Shown piece by piece: positions 1 to 5,700 of a stretch of 7,230 nt of DNA (position 1 is the first letter of the stretch; each line of letters opens with the position of its first letter). A program made the position numbers and the translations under genes. This DNA comes from an uncultured Faecalibaculum sp. (GTDB taxonomy: Bacteria; Bacillota_I; Bacilli_A; Erysipelotrichales; Erysipelotrichaceae), in assembly GCF_910588395.1 (NCBI RefSeq), contig NZ_CAJUPA010000064.1:1-7230 (forward strand), given 5' to 3'. Under the pieces are notes generated by a model, which was not told where the DNA came from, did no database searches, and saw only the letters and a program-made list of their open reading frames with translations.

Positions 1-2079
1 GCCAAAGTCCAGCTTGAAGTTCACATACTCGCCGGTATCCTCCAAAAGCACATCCGCGTCATAGGTTTTTCCGGTTTTTTCCGAGTAGCAGCCGGTGAGC
101 CTTGCCCGCCCGTCTTTTAAGAGGGCCGCGACAATGGCCTTGGTGGGCTGTTTCTTCTTGGCGCTCCACCACTTGCTGTCTTTCCAGATGGCAAATCTGC
201 AAGTTTCACTTTGGCAGAAAAATCCCTTTTGCGATTCTGTAACCTCACCGCCGCACCGGGGGCATCTGCCTACTGCTTCGCGGGGCGGGGAGAACAGGTA
301 CTCGGTCCCCTTAACCACCTGATAGGTTGCCGCCAGCTCCCGCAGCATGGCGTAAATCCCGGACAGAAACTCCTCCGGGGAAAGCTCGCCGCGCTCAATC
401 TCGCCCAGCCGGTACTCCCACTCGGCGGTGAGCAGCGGGGATTGCAGCTGCTCCGGCAGAACCGTAATGAGGGAACGCGCATCGCGGGAGGGCATCAGCT
501 GGACCGTCTTTTTGCTCTTTTTCCGTTCCAGAAAACCGGTGGAGGCCAGCTTTTCCAGAATCCCGGCGCGGGTGGCAGGCGTACCCAATCCCTTGCGCTC
601 GGCAGTATCCGGCATATCTTCTTTACCGGCGTTCTCCATAGCCGACAGCAGGGTATCTTCGGTGAAATGTTTTGGCGGGCTGGTTTTCCCCTCCTTGACG
701 GAGGCATTGGAAACGGACAAAGATTGTCCCTCGGAGAGTTCCGGCAGCGTCTTTTCCTCTGGTCTTTCCTCCGGCTCCGGGGCATTTTTCAGACCGGCGT
801 GATAAGCGGCATCCAGCCTGCGCCAGCCGGGGCGCTGAATGGTTTTCCCTTTTGCGGCAAACTCCTGACCGGCGCAGACCAGCGTGGCGGCGGTTTCCTC
901 GTAGAGATGGGGTTCCGCCACCGCGCACAGCAGCCTTGCGGCCACCAGCTCCAACACCGCTTTTTCCCCCACAGGGAGGGCGGACAAATCCGCATCCCGA
1001 AGATTGCGGGTGGGGATCACCGCATGGTGGTCGGTCACTTTCTTATCGTTGATGACCGCCTCCGGGTTGCAGGTAATGCCGATCCCCTTTCGGAACGGCA
1101 TGGCGTTGGCGGTGAGGTTGACCAGCACCGGCAGGCCCTCCGCCATATCCGAGGTCAGATACCGGCTGTCCGTCCGGGGATAAGTACACAGCTTTTTCTC
1201 ATAGAGGTTTTGCAGATAGTCCAGCGTTTGCTGGGCGGTAAACCCCAGCAGGCGGTTGGCGTCCCGCTGTAAGGTGGTCAGGTCATAAAGGGCGGGCGGC
1301 TTTTCGGACTTCTCTTTCCGCTGCGCCTGTTTCACCACCGCAGAACCGCCCCGGCAGGCGGTTTGCAGCTCTTTCGCGGCGGTTTTGTCTTTCATCCGCG
1401 CCCCCACAGCGGTAAATCCGGGCAGTTCCAGCGCCACCGTATAGAACGGCTCCGGCTGGAAGGCTTCAATCTCTGCTTCCCGCTGGACGATAAGGGCCAG
1501 TGTCGGGGACATAACCCGACCGATGTTGAGGGTCCGGCGGTACAGCACTGAAAACAGCCGGGTGGCGTTGATGCCCACCAGCCAGTCAGCCTTGGCGCGG
1601 CAGAGCGCCGCCTGATGCAGACCGTCATAGTCCGCGCCGGGGCGGAGGTTTTCAAAGCCCTCCCGGATTGCCGAATCCTCCATGCTGGAAATCCAGAGCC
1701 GCTTCATGGGCTTTTTGCAGCCCGCCAGCTCATAGACGTTGCGGAAAATCAGTTCGCCCTCCCGTCCCGCGTCACAGGCGTTTACCACCTCGGTCACATC
1801 CGGGGCGCACAGCAGCTTTTTGAGAATATCAAACTGTTTCTTCTTGTCCCGCCCCACGCTCATTTTCCAGTCCGAGGGCAGGATCGGCAGATCGTCATAG
1901 CGCCACTTGGCGTATTTAGGGTCATAGCTGTCCGCATCGGCAAGCCCGGCCAGATGCCCCACGCACCAGCTGACCCGCCAGCCGTTCCCTTCCAGATACC
2001 CGTCCTTGCGGGCATTGGCCCCGATTACAGCGGACAGGCTTTGGGCCACCGACGGTTTTTCAGCAATCACAAGGCGCAT
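1..2079 (-). CDS. topB: DNA topoisomerase III (type IA), nearly complete, C-terminus off the left edge
   Basis: A type IA topoisomerase cuts one DNA strand through a tyrosine linkage, passes another strand and reseals it; in these elements it probably helps process or decatenate transferred DNA. I read 693 uninterrupted codons with no stop. The TOPRIM start MRLVIAEKPSVA contains E7, and the acidic motif CDAGREGE lies at 102-109. The active site is TYPRTDSRYL with catalytic Y300 (codon 1180-1182). VTDHHAVIPT is at 348-357 and GLGTPATRAG at 497-506. A zinc-ribbon-like C606-C609...C622-C627 follows in the C-terminal domain. Family members in mobile elements are about 690-720 aa, so only a few residues are missing. 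The ATG at 2079 is fixed by the TOPRIM N-terminus and by GGGAGG nine bases upstream. The gene overlaps the 232-aa gene by 20 bases. Oddity: the usual TOPRIM DxD reads D103-A-G105. Confidence 0.96.
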   Translation of the reverse strand, partial: MRLVIAEKPSVAQSLSAVIGANARKDGYLEGNGWRVSWCVGHLAGLADADSYDPKYAKWRYDDLPILPSDWKMSVGRDKKKQFDILKKLLCAPDVTEVVNACDAGREGELIFRNVYELAGCKKPMKRLWISSMEDSAIREGFENLRPGADYDGLHQAALCRAKADWLVGINATRLFSVLYRRTLNIGRVMSPTLALIVQREAEIEAFQPEPFYTVALELPGFTAVGARMKDKTAAKELQTACRGGSAVVKQAQRKEKSEKPPALYDLTTLQRDANRLLGFTAQQTLDYLQNLYEKKLCTYPRTDSRYLTSDMAEGLPVLVNLTANAMPFRKGIGITCNPEAVINDKKVTDHHAVIPTRNLRDADLSALPVGEKAVLELVAARLLCAVAEPHLYEETAATLVCAGQEFAAKGKTIQRPGWRRLDAAYHAGLKNAPEPEERPEEKTLPELSEGQSLSVSNASVKEGKTSPPKHFTEDTLLSAMENAGKEDMPDTAERKGLGTPATRAGILEKLASTGFLERKKSKKTVQLMPSRDARSLITVLPEQLQSPLLTAEWEYRLGEIERGELSPEEFLSGIYAMLRELAATYQVVKGTEYLFSPPREAVGRCPRCGGEVTESQKGFFCQSETCRFAIWKDSKWWSAKKKQPTKAIVAALLKDGRARLTGCYSEKTGKTYDADVLLEDTGEYVNFKLDFG

Positions 2080-2758
2080 AATCTTCATCCTCCCATTCTT
2101 CCCGCATAGATGTACGCAGCTTTTCCTCAATGCTGTTGTCCTCTGTCAGCATCAGGTCATAGCCGAACCGGTAATCATATCGGTACAGTTTTCCTACCAG
2201 ATCATTGATGAGGATACGGCAGGCCAGAATGACACGTTTTTTATCCACCTGCATCAGCTGGTAGCGTTGATAATCGTTGTAATAGGACTCATGCCGGTGT
2301 GCGCGGCTGTTGGCGTCCTCCAGTAACCAGTCTACCGGGTCCTGGCAGCCTTCCTCTTTTTCCCCCTCCATATATTTCAGCAGTTCCATCACCATCGGAA
2401 AACTCTGCTCGTCCATGCGGGCTTCTTCTTTCAGATAGCCGATCAGGGCGCATAAAAGCAGGCGGGCCGCTGTCTGTTCCCGTTCCGTTAAAGCCTCCAT
2501 CGTCTTTGCGGCGTCCGGCAGAAGCCTTTCCTCTACAAAAGTTTCCACATCGCCGGAGTACAGCTGGCGGATGGAATCTATGGACAGCGGGGCGGCTGTG
2601 TCGCCATCCATAGAAAAGTCATAAAGGTCGTCGCTCTGTGCAGGCTTTTTCCGAAGTTTGCGTATCAGGGCAGTCAGAATATCGCCGCCCAGATACACCG
2701 CCAGACAGCACAGGTCAAAAACAGCAACGATTTTGATAAATAAAATAAGATACTTCAT
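2060..2758 (-). CDS. Membrane-anchored 232-aa protein of unknown function, possible VirD4 helical-domain-like core
   Basis: I do not recognise a named family. Residues 3-31 form one hydrophobic segment, followed by the basic stretch RKLRKKP (33-39), which by the positive-inside rule puts the remaining ~190 residues in the cytoplasm. That part is helix-rich and charged. Residues about 85-190 (LLLCALIGYLKEEA, QSFPMVMELLKYME, DPVDWLLEDA, then a Y-rich YYNDYQRY and an LACRILINDLV helix) resemble, by eye, the all-alpha insert domain of Tn1549-type VirD4/TraG coupling proteins. No Walker motif is present. The C-terminus is acidic and ends PCDC. The start overlaps the previous stop as ATGA and has AAAGGAG nine bases upstream. 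GC is about 51% over 2101-2760 by hand count, lower than most neighbours. Role inferred only: an inner-membrane accessory of the transfer machine. Confidence 0.85.
   Translation of the reverse strand: MKYLILFIKIVAVFDLCCLAVYLGGDILTALIRKLRKKPAQSDDLYDFSMDGDTAAPLSIDSIRQLYSGDVETFVEERLLPDAAKTMEALTEREQTAARLLLCALIGYLKEEARMDEQSFPMVMELLKYMEGEKEEGCQDPVDWLLEDANSRAHRHESYYNDYQRYQLMQVDKKRVILACRILINDLVGKLYRYDYRFGYDLMLTEDNSIEEKLRTSMREEWEDEDYAPCDC
2089..2094 (-). promoter_or_regulatory. Ribosome binding site of topB
   Basis: GGGAGG lies nine bases before the ATG at 2079, inside the end of the 232-aa gene. With the TOPRIM N-terminus MRLVIAEKPS it fixes the topB start and indicates translational coupling across the 20-base overlap. 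Confidence 0.8.
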
Positions 2759-2949
2759 TTCCGATCTCTCCTTTCTTTCAGCTGCTTTTCCAGTTCCCGG
2801 TGGCAGAATCCCACACAGGGCCTCCCGTAGTTGCCGCAGCCATAGCAGGGGTGGCTTTTGGGTAAAGAAGGAGGGCGGGAAGTTTTCTTCCTGCCCTCCG
2901 GTTTCTGTGTCATCATGCGCTCAAAGGGGCTGTCGGTGAAGCGGGTCAT
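2755..2949 (-). CDS. Small Cys-rich (putative zinc-binding) 64-aa protein
   Basis: This short basic protein has a compact cluster C35-x2-C38-x6-C45-x3-C49-H50 (HPCYGCGNYGRPCVGFCH at 33-50), flanked by a basic, proline-rich N-terminal part and a charged helical C-terminus (ELEKQLKERRDRK). The spacing suits one structural zinc site, which suggests a nucleic-acid- or protein-binding role, but I cannot name a family. It has no signal peptide or membrane segment, so it should be cytoplasmic. The ATG overlaps the DUF4366 stop as ATGA and has GAGGAA eight bases upstream; its TGA overlaps the ATG of the next gene the same way. Internal ATGs at residues 12 and 13 are alternative starts. Tight coupling on both sides and the intact Cys pattern argue for a real gene. 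Confidence 0.82.
   Translation of the reverse strand: MTRFTDSPFERMMTQKPEGRKKTSRPPSLPKSHPCYGCGNYGRPCVGFCHRELEKQLKERRDRK
2768..2774 (-). promoter_or_regulatory. Ribosome binding site of the 232-aa gene
   Basis: AAAGGAG stands nine bases before the ATG at 2758, within the last codons of the 64-aa gene. It supports the 232-aa gene starting exactly at the ATGA overlap. Confidence 0.8.
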
Positions 2950-3668
2950 TCCGGTTCTTCCTCACTTTCCTCCGGTTCCTCCTCCGCGCCCTCCTCGGAT
3001 TCCCACAGCTCATCTTCCTCATCGCCGTAGTCGTAATCGTCCAGATTGTCCGGGCCTTTGGTTTTCGGCTTGTTCTTCATAAACTTGAAGTAGTAGAGCG
3101 CGCCCCCGCCGCCTAACAGGGCCACAACCAAAAGCAGGACAGCCGGATTCATGCCGGACTTTTTCTCCGGTTCCGGCTCCGCTGCAGGCGGCTCCTCCGG
3201 TTCCGCCGCCTTGCCGGTGCAGCTTGTCATGGTAAAGGCGCAGACCGGGCAGTTCCGGTTGATTGCGCCTGCCTGACATTTCTCGGTGCAGCTGCAAACA
3301 GCGGGGGGTTCCTCGCTGTCCCCGTCCTCCATCAGCGCCATCAGGTCGGCTTCGTCTACCTGGTTGAGAAAATGGACGGTGTTTTCCCCCTCGTCATCCC
3401 GGTCCACCAGGATATAGAAGTAGTTGCCGTTTTTGGTGGTAACGGTAATCAGCTGCTTGTTCCCGCCGTAATCGTCCACCAGGGTGGCATTGCCATCCGG
3501 GGTGAGGGGCGGCGTTTCCTCCGGCTGCTCCACCTGTACGTTGGAATCGTTGGTTTCATCAGCCGGTTCCCCGCCGCCGCCCGCGTAGGCGGGGACAGAA
3601 AAACCGCCCATAAGAACCAGGGCGGTGCAAAGCGCGGCCAGTGTCCGCAATAGTTTTTTAGATTTCAT
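2946..3668 (-). CDS. DUF4366 (CD1107-family) mobile-element surface protein
   Basis: This is a secreted, membrane-anchored protein found in the transfer operons of Tn1549-type elements; its biochemical role is unknown. In order: a signal peptide at 1-29 with a basic start, hydrophobic core and AYA-G cleavage site; an acidic/Pro-rich linker; a conserved core about 58-115 (TPDGNATLVDDYG, NYFYILVDRDDEGENTVHFLN, EADLMALME); a six-Cys cluster at C125, C127, C131, C140, C143 and C150; a Pro/Glu spacer; a membrane segment about 175-194; and an acidic cytoplasmic tail (21 Asp/Glu in the last 35 residues). It therefore looks like a type I membrane protein with an outside domain of about 145 residues. 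The start has AAGGAGG nine bases upstream, inside the DUF4315 gene, which it overlaps by 11 bases. Core motifs and position between DUF4315 and topB support the family call. Confidence 0.92.
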   Translation of the reverse strand: MKSKKLLRTLAALCTALVLMGGFSVPAYAGGGGEPADETNDSNVQVEQPEETPPLTPDGNATLVDDYGGNKQLITVTTKNGNYFYILVDRDDEGENTVHFLNQVDEADLMALMEDGDSEEPPAVCSCTEKCQAGAINRNCPVCAFTMTSCTGKAAEPEEPPAAEPEPEKKSGMNPAVLLLVVALLGGGGALYYFKFMKNKPKTKGPDNLDDYDYGDEEDELWESEEGAEEEPEESEEEPE

Positions 3669-3915
3669 CGTGATTTTCCTCCTTTTCCTGGGCGTCTGGC
3701 GCAGGCGTTCCCACGCCGGGAATCCCGCCGCCGGACAGCAGCGCGTTCAGCTCCTGCGGGGTCATGCGGACCGCCCGCACCAGCTGGACGATTTGCAGGT
3801 TCTCCGCCTCGGTTTTCTGCGCCTCCAATTCCCGCAGCCGGTTCTGGTATTCCGCCAGCTTTTCGCGGGTCTTTGCGATCTCCCGGTCAATCCGGTCGAT
3901 TTTGTTCGTTGCCAT
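3658..3915 (-). CDS. DUF4315 family protein, 85 aa
   Basis: This short cytoplasmic protein almost always precedes DUF4366 in Tn1549-type elements; its function is unknown. It begins MATNKIDRIDREIAKTREKL, with an amphipathic coiled coil over about residues 3-40 (E/K/R-rich, Leu/Ile at heptad-like spacing), then a conserved ENLQIVQLVRAVRMTPQELNALL helix region (38-60), and ends in a Gly/Pro then acidic disordered tail. The coiled coil suggests self-assembly or a partner, perhaps a membrane component of the transfer complex (inference). I chose the ATG at 3915 because the family usually starts MATNKI and AAGGAG lies eight bases upstream. An in-frame ATG at 3936 would add seven residues (MWEGVLQ) and place that binding site inside the gene. 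Confidence 0.93.
   Translation of the reverse strand: MATNKIDRIDREIAKTREKLAEYQNRLRELEAQKTEAENLQIVQLVRAVRMTPQELNALLSGGGIPGVGTPAPDAQEKEENHDEI
3678..3684 (-). promoter_or_regulatory. Ribosome binding site of the DUF4366 gene
   Basis: AAGGAGG is nine bases before the ATG at 3668 and lies inside the 3' end of the DUF4315 gene, where it also encodes part of the Glu/Lys-rich tail. It supports the signal-peptide start MKSKKLL. Confidence 0.85.
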
Positions 3916-3923
3916 CTGTAACA

Positions 3924-3929
3924 CTCCTT
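3924..3929 (-). promoter_or_regulatory. Ribosome binding site that decides the DUF4315 start
   Basis: AAGGAG is eight bases before the ATG at 3915 and lies downstream of the alternative ATG at 3936. It favours the shorter 85-aa protein starting MATNKI, in line with family N-termini. Confidence 0.82.
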
Positions 3930-3939
3930 CCCACATGGT

Positions 3940-5700
3940 TTAGTTCCAGTTCATCAGGCCGTAGCCCTTGATACACTGGTAATTCAGGTCATAGCTTTTG
4001 ATTTTGCAGGCGTCGCCGGAATTGCCCTCCACCGTATAGACCCGGCTCCCGTCTGTGCCGATCACAATGCCGACATGGTCGGCGGAACCGTCCAAATCCC
4101 AGTCAAAGAAAATGGCGTCGCCGGGGGCGATGTTGGCATATCCGCGCCCGCCCCATTGCCCATGCGACTGGAACCAGGGTACGCCCTGGGACTGACAGCC
4201 AGCAAAGCGCGGTTCGCTTTTCCCGGCCTGGTTATAGCACCAGCTCACGAAGCAGGCGCACCATTCCACCCGGCTGTTAAAGCCGTACCAGCTCCAATAC
4301 GGATAGCCGCCCACGTTTCCCACCTGACGCTTTGCCAGATCCACCAGTCCCGGATTGCCGGGGCGGGTCCCGTTTATAAACTCCACGCCGCTCAAATCCT
4401 CGGAATTTCCCATATCCGGGGAACCGCCGCCAAACAGCAGCGGCTTGTTGCCCCTGGTGGCGATATAGACCTGGTACATCTCATATTCATCCGGGGTGAG
4501 AAGCTCCGGCGCAAGGGCGGCAATCTGGGTGTTCACAAGCTCCACATGGAGGATGTAGTATTCATAGGGGACTTCCTCGCTGGTCGTTTCCCCGGTTTCC
4601 GGGTCGGTGCTGGTTTCGGTGCGGTAGCGGATTTCCACCTCCTCGGTCAGCGTCAGGACATATTGGAGGTCAAAGACCCGCTGTAACTGTGCCGCCGCGC
4701 TCTGGGGCGTGTACTCATGGAGCAGGGCGCTTAAATAAGCCGCCAGCTCATGGGGATTGTGGCCGATAGGGTCCAGATTGTACCGGTACTCGTCATAGCC
4801 TGGGTGCAGGCTCTCCATGTTGTCCAGTTCGGCTTGCAGTTCCGCCTCCTTTGCGGCATAGTCCGCTTCCGTCCCCAGCATATCCTCGTCTTTGGAGGGA
4901 TAGGTGGAGCCGGACACCGCCGAGCCGATGCTCTGGGCCAGCATGGAGCAGGAGGACAGGGTATTCATCAGCAGGCAGACCAGCAGAAACAGCGCCAGCG
5001 CAATCAGGAATCCCTTCTTGTGCCGCATGACAAAGCGGCCCGCCTGTTCCGCTTTTTCTTTGACAGACTTTGCCGCCTTGCCGGTCTTGTGCGCGGTCTT
5101 GGCAGTATGGCCTGCGGCCTGTGCCGTATGCCCAGCCGTTTGACCGGCGCGTTTGGCGGCGGCATATTCCTTTTTGATGGCCTGCTTTTGCTGCCAGCGG
5201 GAAAGGGGGTTGCTGGCAAGCTGGGGGTTCTCCGCCAGGGACTTTTGGTACAGGGCGTTGATGTTTGCTTTTTCCAGCTTTTGCTCCGCCCTTGCCGCTT
5301 CGCGGTAGGGTTTCAGCTTATGGCTGCGGTATCCCTCCCGCACCAGCCGCGCGCTGACTTCAACAGCCTGCTCGGTCTTGTGCGCCCCTTCCACGCCCAC
5401 ATTGTCCTGTTCGGACTTGCGGATTTCCTTATGCGCCCCGGCAAGCAGCGCGTTGGCCGGAGCGCCCCGTACCGCATGGGACAGCTTGGAGGGCGGCTTT
5501 GCCTGTTCCTCAAAGGTCAGTTTCGTTGTTTTCTTTCCGGTATCGGGGTCAATAACGGTCTGCCGGACCTTCTTTTTGGGTATCCTGGCCTGCGCCTTGT
5601 CTGCCCGGACAGCTGCTTTCTGTGCGCGGCGGATCGGCTTTTCCAGCGCCGGGTCGGTCTGTTCCTCCCTCGTAAAGCGCAGGCGCGGCTCCTTAATCAA
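3940..5700 (-). CDS. CD1108-family membrane-anchored protein with C-terminal CHAP cell-wall hydrolase domain
   Basis: It probably opens peptidoglycan so the conjugation channel can cross the Gram-positive wall. Residues 1-226 are basic and Ala/Lys-rich, predicted cytoplasmic, with the family signatures LRFTREE, SDNVGVE-like QDNVGVEGAHKTE (98-110), YRSHKLKPYREAARAEQKLEKAN (124-146) and NPLSRWQQKQAIKKEYAAAKRAG (164-186). An AGHTA-rich linker (187-211) leads to a membrane helix at 229-248. The outside part has a middle domain (about 270-420) and a CHAP domain (about 448-586) with likely nucleophile C481 in EWCACFVSW, H542 in ADHVGIVIG, and E558/N560 in VEGNSGD, the same E-x-N spacing as in phage CHAP endolysins. 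Members of this family often carry other hydrolase modules. The start is TTG: no ATG lies in frame before the upstream stop, and family N-termini match MIKEPRLRF. It overlaps the 123-aa gene by 8 bases. Confidence 0.93.
   Translation of the reverse strand: MIKEPRLRFTREEQTDPALEKPIRRAQKAAVRADKAQARIPKKKVRQTVIDPDTGKKTTKLTFEEQAKPPSKLSHAVRGAPANALLAGAHKEIRKSEQDNVGVEGAHKTEQAVEVSARLVREGYRSHKLKPYREAARAEQKLEKANINALYQKSLAENPQLASNPLSRWQQKQAIKKEYAAAKRAGQTAGHTAQAAGHTAKTAHKTGKAAKSVKEKAEQAGRFVMRHKKGFLIALALFLLVCLLMNTLSSCSMLAQSIGSAVSGSTYPSKDEDMLGTEADYAAKEAELQAELDNMESLHPGYDEYRYNLDPIGHNPHELAAYLSALLHEYTPQSAAAQLQRVFDLQYVLTLTEEVEIRYRTETSTDPETGETTSEEVPYEYYILHVELVNTQIAALAPELLTPDEYEMYQVYIATRGNKPLLFGGGSPDMGNSEDLSGVEFINGTRPGNPGLVDLAKRQVGNVGGYPYWSWYGFNSRVEWCACFVSWCYNQAGKSEPRFAGCQSQGVPWFQSHGQWGGRGYANIAPGDAIFFDWDLDGSADHVGIVIGTDGSRVYTVEGNSGDACKIKSYDLNYQCIKGYGLMNWN

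Noticed and set aside
211..1272. Long plus-strand open frame (353 codons) antisense to topB
   Set aside because: It lies fully opposite a well-conserved topoisomerase gene. GC-rich coding DNA commonly leaves such open antisense frames, and the translation shows no recognisable domain.
3019..3297. Minus-strand open frame overlapping DUF4366 in another frame
   Set aside because: DUF4366 in this region has its signal peptide, membrane segment and conserved core in frame; the alternative is an off-frame reading.
3658..3936. Longer DUF4315 start at the ATG at 3936
   Set aside because: The strong AAGGAG at 3924-3929 lies inside that extension and serves the ATG at 3915; family members begin MATNKI.
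3940..4360. NlpC/P60 assignment for the hydrolase domain
   Set aside because: The Cys motif EWCACFVSW, the ADHVGIV His motif and the VEGN Glu/Asn motif fit CHAP better, though the folds are related.
4075..4686. Plus-strand open frame of 203 codons opposite the CHAP and middle domains
   Set aside because: Antisense to a domain with intact catalytic motifs; no ribosome binding site or domain evidence of its own.
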